Assembly: GCA_036278595.1 (NCBI GenBank)
Contig: DASUKS010000005.1
Location: 1-19,727 of the forward strand
Reading direction: 5' to 3'
Origin: JADMII01 sp036278595
Lineage (GTDB): Bacteria > Chloroflexota > Dehalococcoidia > DSTF01 > JACRBR01
DNA: 19,727 bases
Below are positions 13,866-19,727 of this stretch, in pieces; within the stretch, counting starts at the first letter, position 1; each line of letters starts with the position of its first letter. The position numbers and the translations under genes were made by a program. The notes below the pieces were generated by a model. That model searched no databases, was not told the origin of the DNA, and saw nothing but the letters and a program-made list of their open reading frames with translations.

Positions 13866-16800
13866 GTGTTGAACTTGAGACGAGTCGCATTGAGCTGGAA
13901 GCTGTGGACGCTGTTCGCGGTGGTCGCGGGCGCGTTCGTGATCAGGACGCGAAGCGCGCGGGCGCGACGGCAGGCGCCGGTCCCGCCGCGCGCCGCACGG
14001 CCGGCCGCCGTGCCGGTGGCATCGAACACCGTGCCACACGCCACGCCCACGGCGCGCGTGGCGCCGGTGCGGAACGCGATCGCGCCTGACCGCGGGCTGC
14101 GCCGGCATCACCGGAACGCATCGGAACACGTCGCACCATCGCGGCGCCTCCCGCGCTCGGTGGTCGCGGGCGGCATCGCTCTGCTCGCGATCGCGCCGGG
14201 GATCTTCCTCGCGCGGCCGGCCGTGCGGCACGCCTTCCCGACGCTGACGGCCGAGGCGGCGGACACGCCGGACGGCCTCGTGTTCAACGTGCAGGGGTCA
14301 GGCTTCGCGCCGAACAGCGACGTCTGGTTCTCGTGGCATCACCCGGAGATGGACGGCGTGCGCGCACGCTCTTCGGCGAGCGGCGACGTGCAGGCGACCG
14401 TCCCGATGCCGTCGACCTCGGTCACCGAGATGGCGGCGATCGACGGCACGGTCGATCTCGTCGCGACGGACGGCGCCGCGACGGCGACGCAGCCGGTGGC
14501 CGTGACGGCCGCGGCGACGGGTGCGCAGAGCGACGCGCGCGTCACGGTCGACGGCGGGCAGTACTTCCTGGTCGGGGCGAACTACCCGTGGGTGAACTAC
14601 GGCAACGACTTCGGATCGAACGCCTGGGGCGCGTACGGCGTGCACACGGGCGGCCCGTCGTCCGGCGACCTGCACGACATGAGCGCGCAGGGCGCGCATG
14701 TCGTGCGCTGGTGGGTCTTCGCGGACGGTCGTGCGGGCATCAACTTCTCGCCCGACGGCACGCCGACCGGCGTGCAGCAGAGCGTGTACGAGGACCTCGA
14801 CCGCGCGGTGACGGAAGCGCGCCAGAACAACGTGTACCTCGACCTGGTGCTGTTCGACTTCAGCCTCTTCAACAAGGAGGGCTGGTACGGCGGCGTGCAG
14901 CTCGGCGGCCACAGCGACCTGATCAGCGATCCGGCGAAGCGCGCGGCGCTCGTCAACAACGTCATCCGCCCGCTGGCCGAGCGGTATGGCGCGGAGCCGT
15001 CGATCGCGGCGTGGGAGCTGATGAACGAGCCTGAGTTCGCACTGTCTGACCTGCCGCAGCCGGCGGTCAACTCCGGTCTCGTGCCGGTGACGATGCGCGA
15101 CTTCTGGAGCTACGCGAGCGCCGCGTCGCAGATGTTCCACCTGCACTCCCAGACGCCGGTCACGATCGGCTCCGCTTCGCTCAAGTGGAACGCCGTATGG
15201 ACCGATGCGTTCGCGACGGGGCACGGCCTGTCGCCGATCCACCTCGACTTCTACGAGACGCACTACTACCCGTGGATGGACGGCTGGACAATCAACGACC
15301 CGGCGCTCGGTCAGACGACGATGTCGCCGCTGACGCAGCCGGTGTCGGGGCTGCACCTCGACAAGCCGATCGTCGTCGGCGAGGCGTACATGCCGCCGGG
15401 GAGTGGCAAGAGCACGCTCGATACGGTGCTGAACAACGGCTACGCCGGGCTGCTGGGCTGGAGCTACAACACGGCGAAGACCGGCGACGGCATCACGATG
15501 GACTGGGCGGCGCTGCGCGCCTGGGATAACGCCCACGCCGCGATCACGCACATTGCGGCAGCGCCGGTCGCACCGACGGCGACCGTCACGGCGACGCACA
15601 CGCCGCGGCCGGCGACGGCGACCGCCACTGACACCGCCACAGCGACGAAGACGGTGCGTGGCACGAATACGGCGACCGCAACGGCGACAAACACCCGCGC
15701 GGCCACGAGCACGCCAACGGCAGGGACGAAGGTCGACGCCGTGCCGACGCCTGGCGTGAATCTGCCGACGGGCGAGGGCCCGACGGCGATCGCGACGAGC
15801 ACATCGACGCGCGCGCCGGCGCCAAGCCCGACGAGCGCGCCGACGGCCACGCCAACGCCCGGCGGCGGCGGGGGTGGCTTCGATGCGCAGTACTGCGCAA
15901 CGAAGATCGACGTGAACGGGCACAGCCAGTGCGGCAACCCGCCGAACTTCTGCGATGGCTGGGCCGGCGGCCACTGCAACGACTACCGGACGACGCAGCT
16001 CGCGCCCGGCGCTGAGCGGCCGTTGGGCTCGGTGGCCTCGGATGCGGTCTCGGTGGACTGCCTCGGCAGCACGGACGCCGGGCAGGTCGCGTCGCTACCG
16101 TACTACGATCCGTCGGATATGAACGAATGGCCCGGGCCAGGGCACGAGACGATCCCGCTGCCGTGCGGCTTCGCTTCGATGGAGCACTTCATGACGCGGA
16201 TCGAGGACGGGCAGTTCGGCATGGTGGTCATGCGGCAGCAGTACCCGTTCGACTTCGCGGGCCGGACGGGGCACATCCACTTCGACGTCGACATGAAGAC
16301 GCTCGAGCGGCGGTACGCGCGCGTCGTGCTGTCGCCGGACCTGACGAAGGTGGGCATCGATGACCGGCACATGCTGCCGGTCGCGGACCAGGCGCTCGAC
16401 ATCTGGTTCCGGAACGGTACGTTCCAGGGCCGCATCACGAACGGGAACTCGGTCAGCGACGACATTGTGAACAGCTGTAACGGCTGCGGCGCCCGGTACT
16501 ACGGGACGGACAACGCGCGCGACTCCGTCGACGTATATGTCAGCCGGACGCACCTGCGGATCCTGGTGAACGGCCAGACCGAGGTGGACAAGGATATCCC
16601 GGATATCGGCTTCGACCGGGCGTACGTGTACCTGGAGCACGTGAACTACAACTCGTGCAAGGCGTTCGAGATCGAGGGCTACGCGACGATCGCGGAGTGC
16701 CAGCTGGCGGGCAACACGTTCCACTGGGATAACGTCGCGTTCGACGGGCCATCGCTGCCGCGCAACGGGCTGACGCCGGCCGGCTCGGAGGACGTCGCGT

Positions 16801-17006
16801 TCAACGCGTTCGGCCAGGCATCGTGCAAGGTGAAGGGCGTCGCGGCGATGTCGCCGGAGCCGAGCCAGTACCTCTGGACGAGCTGGGTCGCGCGCCTGCC
16901 CGCAGGCACCGCCGTTTCGCCGAGTGATGTGGTCTGCACGCCGAGCTCGAACGGCGGCCAGTGGTACCGGGGTACGCCGATGGGGTTCGAGGTGGTGCAG
17001 CAGTAG
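13866..17006 (+). CDS. exported GH5-like glycosidase with linker and novel Cys-rich C-terminal domain
   Basis: A 1046-residue multidomain surface or secreted protein. Hydrophobic segments lie at about 12-26 and 97-116, separated by 70 Arg/Pro/Ala-rich residues. An Ig-like beta stretch spans about 124-216 (NVQGSGFAPNSDVWFSW). The clan GH-A, GH5-like barrel spans about 224-561. Its acid/base Glu388 is in WELMNEPEF, His466 in FYETHYYPW, and the nucleophile Glu506 in PIVVGEAYM. A Thr/Pro/Ala linker (about 566-671) leads to a 375-residue domain from FDAQYC to the C-terminus with 12 cysteines. This domain recurs in the next gene and I do not recognise it; features such as GRTGHIHFDVDM and FHWDNVAFDGP suggest a beta-sandwich lectin-like fold. 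The GTG start has AGGGAG five bases upstream. It probably hydrolyses a beta-linked polysaccharide outside the cell. Confidence 0.85.
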   Translation: MLNLRRVALSWKLWTLFAVVAGAFVIRTRSARARRQAPVPPRAARPAAVPVASNTVPHATPTARVAPVRNAIAPDRGLRRHHRNASEHVAPSRRLPRSVVAGGIALLAIAPGIFLARPAVRHAFPTLTAEAADTPDGLVFNVQGSGFAPNSDVWFSWHHPEMDGVRARSSASGDVQATVPMPSTSVTEMAAIDGTVDLVATDGAATATQPVAVTAAATGAQSDARVTVDGGQYFLVGANYPWVNYGNDFGSNAWGAYGVHTGGPSSGDLHDMSAQGAHVVRWWVFADGRAGINFSPDGTPTGVQQSVYEDLDRAVTEARQNNVYLDLVLFDFSLFNKEGWYGGVQLGGHSDLISDPAKRAALVNNVIRPLAERYGAEPSIAAWELMNEPEFALSDLPQPAVNSGLVPVTMRDFWSYASAASQMFHLHSQTPVTIGSASLKWNAVWTDAFATGHGLSPIHLDFYETHYYPWMDGWTINDPALGQTTMSPLTQPVSGLHLDKPIVVGEAYMPPGSGKSTLDTVLNNGYAGLLGWSYNTAKTGDGITMDWAALRAWDNAHAAITHIAAAPVAPTATVTATHTPRPATATATDTATATKTVRGTNTATATATNTRAATSTPTAGTKVDAVPTPGVNLPTGEGPTAIATSTSTRAPAPSPTSAPTATPTPGGGGGGFDAQYCATKIDVNGHSQCGNPPNFCDGWAGGHCNDYRTTQLAPGAERPLGSVASDAVSVDCLGSTDAGQVASLPYYDPSDMNEWPGPGHETIPLPCGFASMEHFMTRIEDGQFGMVVMRQQYPFDFAGRTGHIHFDVDMKTLERRYARVVLSPDLTKVGIDDRHMLPVADQALDIWFRNGTFQGRITNGNSVSDDIVNSCNGCGARYYGTDNARDSVDVYVSRTHLRILVNGQTEVDKDIPDIGFDRAYVYLEHVNYNSCKAFEIEGYATIAECQLAGNTFHWDNVAFDGPSLPRNGLTPAGSEDVAFNAFGQASCKVKGVAAMSPEPSQYLWTSWVARLPAGTAVSPSDVVCTPSSNGGQWYRGTPMGFEVVQQ
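15879..17006 (+). repeat. duplicated Cys-rich domain, copy A (C-terminus of glycosidase)
   Basis: Codes for residues 672-1046 of the glycosidase, beginning FDAQYCAT and ending GMP-like-free GTPMGFEVVQQ. It aligns over its whole length with 17672-18802. All 12 cysteines are shared, and 57 of 60 bases match between 16182-16241 and 17981-18040. Confidence 0.85.
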
Positions 17007-17072
17007 GGATGCACATCGCATGACATAACGCAGCAAGGCGCGCGAGATTGATTCTGGCGCGCCCCGCTGCGC

Positions 17073-17092
17073 ATCTCCCTACGGGGATCTTT
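17073..17092 (+). terminator. weak terminator-like stem after the glycosidase gene
   Basis: ATCTCC pairs with GGGGAT (one G-T wobble) around CTAC and is followed by CTTT. The short T-run makes this uncertain. Confidence 0.3.
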
Positions 17093-17234
17093 CCGCTCGC
17101 ATACGCGACCTCCTCGGTGCACGGCGGTAGCCGGAGAGCCGAACATGGAGGGAAGCCCGGTCCCCGGCGTGCATATCTGTTACGGACCGCCGGAGGGAGG
17201 GCCGGGGTATCGACCAGGGCGGAGCGCGGTCTGT

Positions 17235-17240
17235 TAGAAT
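17235..17240 (+). promoter_or_regulatory. extended -10 box of the second Cys-rich protein gene
   Basis: TAGAAT preceded by TG at the extended position (TGTTAGAAT). TCGACC at 17210-17215 is a possible but distant -35 (19 bp). Transcription would start about 20 nt before the ATG, leaving room for the GGGGAG ribosome site at 17255-17260. Confidence 0.5.
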
Positions 17241-17266
17241 CGCAAACGAGCGGTGGGGAGTCGAGG

Positions 17267-18802
17267 ATGCGTCTGAAACCGAGACAACGGCTCGCAATCG
17301 CGCTCGGGGCGTCGTTCGCCCTGGGGGTGCTCGCGGCGGCCGGGATCGTGATGGCGATGCCCGGGGCGTCGCACTCGAACGGCACGAATGCCACAGCGGA
17401 CAACGCCGAACTGAGCCGCGCGGGTGCGACGGCGACGGCGACCCGCGCGGGGGAGAACACACCAACCGCGACCGTGGCGCCGCAGCAGGGAGCGGCGGCA
17501 GCTTCGACCGCGCCCACCCCGGGCGCGGCCCATCCCACCGGAGCCGCCTCCGCCCAGCAGCCGGCACATGCGCCGGCAGCCGCGGCGCCGGCCTCGAACG
17601 TCGAGGCGCCGGCAAGCGGGCCGCCGCCTGCGCCGGCCGCGAACCACGCCGCGGGCGCTTCGTCGAGCGGCTTCGACGCGCAGTACTGCGCGACGGTGCT
17701 GGACGCGTCGGGGAAGAGCCAGTGCGGCAACCCGCCGAACTTCTGCGATTCATGGACGGGCGGCTTCTGCCAGGACTATCGCGACAAGACCACGGCGCCC
17801 GGCGTCGAGCAGGCGTTCCCAGGACCCGGCGACGCCACATCGCTCGACTGCCTGAGCAGCACGAACGCCGGCCAGACGGACTGGCTGCCGTACTACGTGC
17901 CGACGAATATGACGGAGTGGGACACGAGCGAGGTTGCGGAGAAGGAGAACATTCCCTTCCCGTGCGGCATCTCGTTCATGGAGCACTTCATGACGCGCAT
18001 CGAGGACGGGCAGTTCGGCATGGTGGTGATGCGCCAGCAGCACCCGTTCGACTTCGCCGGCCGCACCGGGCACATTCACTTCGAAGTGGACCTGAAGACG
18101 CAGGAGCGGCGCTACCCGCGCCTCGTGTTGACACCTGACCTGACGAAGGTCGGCGTCGACGACCGCAACATGCAGTCGGTGACGGCGCAGTCGTTCGAGA
18201 TCTGGTTCCGCAACGGGACGTTCCAGGGGAAGATGACGAGCGGCGGGCAGGTGGTCGACCTCTTCCCGGACTGCAACGGCTGCGGGCCGCGCTACTACGG
18301 CACAGACAATGTGCGCGATTCGGTCGATGTCTATATCTCCCGCACGCACGTCAAGATCCTCGTGAACGGCGCGACCGAGGTCGACCAGTCGATCCCGGAC
18401 ATCGGTTTCGACCGGGCGTACGTGTACCTGGACCACCTGAACTACAACTCGTGCAAGGCGCACGCGACCGAAGGCTATGCGAGCGTCGCCGAGTGCCAGA
18501 TGGCAGGCAACATGTTCCACTGGGATGACATCGCCTACGACGGTCCGACGCTGCCGCGCAACGGCCTGACGCCTCCGGGCTCGGAGGACGTCGTGTTCAA
18601 CGCGTGGGCCGCGGCCTCGTGCACGGTGAAGGGCGTGGCGGCGCAGGGGACGGGGCGCGACTACGTCTGGCAGACGTGGGTCGCGCGGCTGCCCGCCGGG
18701 ACGCCGGTGTCGGCGAGCGACGTCTCGTGCAGCGGCGGCAACAACGCCGGATTCCACTGGTACCGCGGCACGCCGATGGGGCTCGAGGTCGTCCAGCAGT
18801 AG
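17267..18802 (+). CDS. exported protein with Ala/Pro linker and novel Cys-rich domain
   Basis: A 511-residue protein whose N-terminus (RLKPRQRLAIALGASFALG, hydrophobic to about residue 31) is a signal peptide or signal anchor. A low-complexity Ala/Pro/Thr linker follows (about 32-135). From Phe136 to the end is the same 375-residue domain as in the preceding glycosidase. The 12 cysteines are all conserved, as are CGNPPNFCD, MEHFMTRIEDGQFGMVV, GRTGHIHF, IWFRNGTFQG, CNGCG.RYYGTDN, IPDIGFDRAYVYL and FHWDD.A.DGP. No catalytic domain is fused here, so the domain probably functions by itself, for example in binding a glycan or the cell wall. Start ATG 17267 has GGGGAG six bases upstream. Function unknown; the extracellular location is a firm inference from signal, linker and cysteines. 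Confidence 0.85.
   Translation: MRLKPRQRLAIALGASFALGVLAAAGIVMAMPGASHSNGTNATADNAELSRAGATATATRAGENTPTATVAPQQGAAAASTAPTPGAAHPTGAASAQQPAHAPAAAAPASNVEAPASGPPPAPAANHAAGASSSGFDAQYCATVLDASGKSQCGNPPNFCDSWTGGFCQDYRDKTTAPGVEQAFPGPGDATSLDCLSSTNAGQTDWLPYYVPTNMTEWDTSEVAEKENIPFPCGISFMEHFMTRIEDGQFGMVVMRQQHPFDFAGRTGHIHFEVDLKTQERRYPRLVLTPDLTKVGVDDRNMQSVTAQSFEIWFRNGTFQGKMTSGGQVVDLFPDCNGCGPRYYGTDNVRDSVDVYISRTHVKILVNGATEVDQSIPDIGFDRAYVYLDHLNYNSCKAHATEGYASVAECQMAGNMFHWDDIAYDGPTLPRNGLTPPGSEDVVFNAWAAASCTVKGVAAQGTGRDYVWQTWVARLPAGTPVSASDVSCSGGNNAGFHWYRGTPMGLEVVQQ
17672..18802 (+). repeat. duplicated Cys-rich domain, copy B
   Basis: Codes for residues 136-511 of the exported protein. Hand alignment of a 223-column core gives 169 identical residues (about 76%) to copy A; the linkers upstream of the two copies are not alignable. 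Confidence 0.85.
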
Positions 18803-18805
18803 GGC

Positions 18806-18829
18806 TCGACGCGCGCCAGCGCTAGCGTC
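18806..18829. other. short inverted repeat between convergent genes
   Basis: CGACGC and GCGTCG arms about 12 bases apart, spanning the 3' end of the glycosyltransferase gene. It may act as a bidirectional 3'-end structure, but there is no T-run. Confidence 0.3.
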
Positions 18830-19727
18830 GCGTGCGGTCTTCGGCGGCGCTGCGCGTCGGTTCCCACGCGGCTGGTGGGCGGGCGACGGCGCTCGCATAG
18901 AGGCCGAGCTTCCAGAGGGCGTAGCGGGGCATCGAGAGCACGGCCTGCGCCGTGCCGCGCGCGCCGAGGCGCTGCAGCCAGAGTCCGCTGACCACGTAGC
19001 ACGCGAGCGAGACGACGCTGACCGCCGATGCGGCCACGAGCCAGGGCCACCGCATGATGGCGCCGAGCGCGGCGAGCGCCAACACGCCGGCGACGACGAC
19101 GGACAGCGGCGGCAGCAGCAACTCGATGCCGGCATCGGCGCGGGCGACCGAGCGTGTGCGGAGCCCTTCGAGCAGCAGCCGGAAGCCGTGGTGGCGCGCG
19201 GCGGACGCGCGGCCGGCCTCCCATCGGCGGTGCTGCGCGCCGGCGTCGGCGAGCGTGTCGGGCGCGGCGCCGGTGACGACAGCGCCGGGTGCGAACGCGA
19301 CGCGATGCGCCGCGCGAAGCAGGCGCACGTGCTGCTCGACGTCCTCGGCGAGGCCGGTGGCGGACCAGCCGATGTCGTCGATCACGGTGCGGGTGAAGCA
19401 CATGCCGGAGCCCTTCAGCCCGGCGCTCGCGTGCAGCCGCTCCTTCGCGAGGGGGCGGACGTAGTGCACGAGCGTCAGCGCCAGCGAGTGTACGGCGGCG
19501 GCGCGCGAGTCGCGCTCGGGCGCCATGGCGTAGTACGCCTGCAAGGCTTCCGCGCCTTCTTCCAACTTCTCCGAGATCGCCGAGAGAAACGCGGTGTTTA
19601 CCGTGCAATCGCCGTCGACGAAGACGACTGCATCGTACGGGGGGGCAACGTGCGCGAGGCCGAACGCGAGCGCGTAGCCCTTACCGATGTCGTCGCGGTC
19701 GAAGCGCTCGACGACGTCCGCGCCCGC
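18822..19727 (-). CDS. family 2 glycosyltransferase, membrane-bound, 5' end cut by window
   Basis: The last 301 residues of a processive-type GT-A glycosyltransferase; the frame is open to the window edge, so the N-terminal nucleotide-binding part is missing. Present are ERFDRDDIGKGYALAFGL, the metal-binding DxD as VFVDGD (residues 38-40 of the fragment), the acceptor/catalytic acid in GLAEDVEQ (Glu-Asp 128-129) and QHRRW (165-169), the QxxRW motif of cellulose- and hyaluronan-synthase-like enzymes. Two membrane helices follow (about 188-212 and 216-240). It probably extends or transfers a sugar for a surface polysaccharide; the sugar is unknown. It ends 19 bp from the convergent Cys-rich protein gene. 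A TTG at 19565 is internal and is not the start. Confidence 0.9.
   Translation of the reverse strand, partial: AGADVVERFDRDDIGKGYALAFGLAHVAPPYDAVVFVDGDCTVNTAFLSAISEKLEEGAEALQAYYAMAPERDSRAAAVHSLALTLVHYVRPLAKERLHASAGLKGSGMCFTRTVIDDIGWSATGLAEDVEQHVRLLRAAHRVAFAPGAVVTGAAPDTLADAGAQHRRWEAGRASAARHHGFRLLLEGLRTRSVARADAGIELLLPPLSVVVAGVLALAALGAIMRWPWLVAASAVSVVSLACYVVSGLWLQRLGARGTAQAVLSMPRYALWKLGLYASAVARPPAAWEPTRSAAEDRTRR

Larger units (their letters stand above)
17007..17266. other. 260-bp gap with hairpins before the second Cys-rich protein gene
   Basis: Holds a 7-bp hairpin GGCGCGC/GCGCGCC (17037-17043 and 17057-17063, 13-nt loop) and a small stem ATCTCC-CTAC-GGGGAT followed by CTTT (17073-17092), which may end the glycosidase transcript. 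A longer fold is closed by TGCACG (17118-17123) and CGTGCA (17168-17173). The promoter of the next gene follows. No gene is seen in it. Confidence 0.5.

Noticed and set aside
14298..15974. Long Arg-rich minus-strand frame opposite the glycosidase
   Set aside because: Composition is Arg/Ala/Val-biased with no domain; the plus strand carries GH catalytic motifs.
17750..19135. Minus-strand frame spanning the second Cys-rich gene and part of the glycosyltransferase
   Set aside because: It is antisense to the Cys-rich domain and out of frame with the glycosyltransferase motifs.

Overview
This window is GC-rich bacterial chromosome with strongly G/C-biased third codon positions, tight gene packing and several 1-8 nt gene overlaps. 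The housekeeping content (rel, hisS, prfA, prmC), a GGDEF/HD-GYP regulator, Eis-like and SMP-30-like proteins, and large secreted proteins with Thr/Pro/Ala linkers fit a free-living, probably monoderm-type Chloroflexota (Dehalococcoidia or a related class). The phylum is an inference; a high-GC actinobacterium or related lineage cannot be excluded. I see no insertion sequence, phage gene, CRISPR array, tRNA or rRNA.

Left part (1-5961). Three genes lie on the minus strand: a truncated SMP-30/gluconolactonase-like gene, an Eis-like GNAT/SCP2 acetyltransferase, and a full-length bifunctional-type Rel (p)ppGpp enzyme. A 325-bp gap between the last two holds dispersed repeats. Rel is divergent from hisS across 73 bp, and hisS overlaps a small GNAT gene.

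Middle part (6043-12378, plus strand). prfA (RF1), an Rdx/SelW-like CxxC protein and prmC (the methyltransferase that modifies the GGQ glutamine of release factors) form an overlapping chain. They are followed by a small NTF2-like hypothetical, a COG2945 alpha/beta hydrolase, a GAF-containing GGDEF/HD-GYP c-di-GMP protein, and a five-helix membrane protein. That last gene meets a minus-strand serine-acetyltransferase-like gene tail to tail at a shared CTAG.

Right part (12375-19727). This is the least ordinary region and looks like a cell-surface or polysaccharide locus. After an 800-bp gap rich in strong hairpins come two tandem genes for exported proteins. The first has N-terminal hydrophobic segments, an Ig-like stretch, a GH5-like (clan GH-A) glycosidase domain, a Thr/Pro linker and a ~375-residue Cys-rich domain. 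The second has a signal anchor, an Ala/Pro linker and the same Cys-rich domain, about 76% identical over 223 hand-aligned columns, with 12 cysteines conserved in both. I do not recognise this domain; it is the best candidate for something undescribed. A convergent, truncated family-2 glycosyltransferase closes the window.

A recurring signal is a TANNNT-like -10 box placed 5-6 nt upstream of an ATG (rel, the Eis-like gene, the GGDEF gene, the membrane protein), which suggests leaderless transcripts for genes that head a transcription unit. Genes inside operons or with longer leaders use Shine-Dalgarno sequences.
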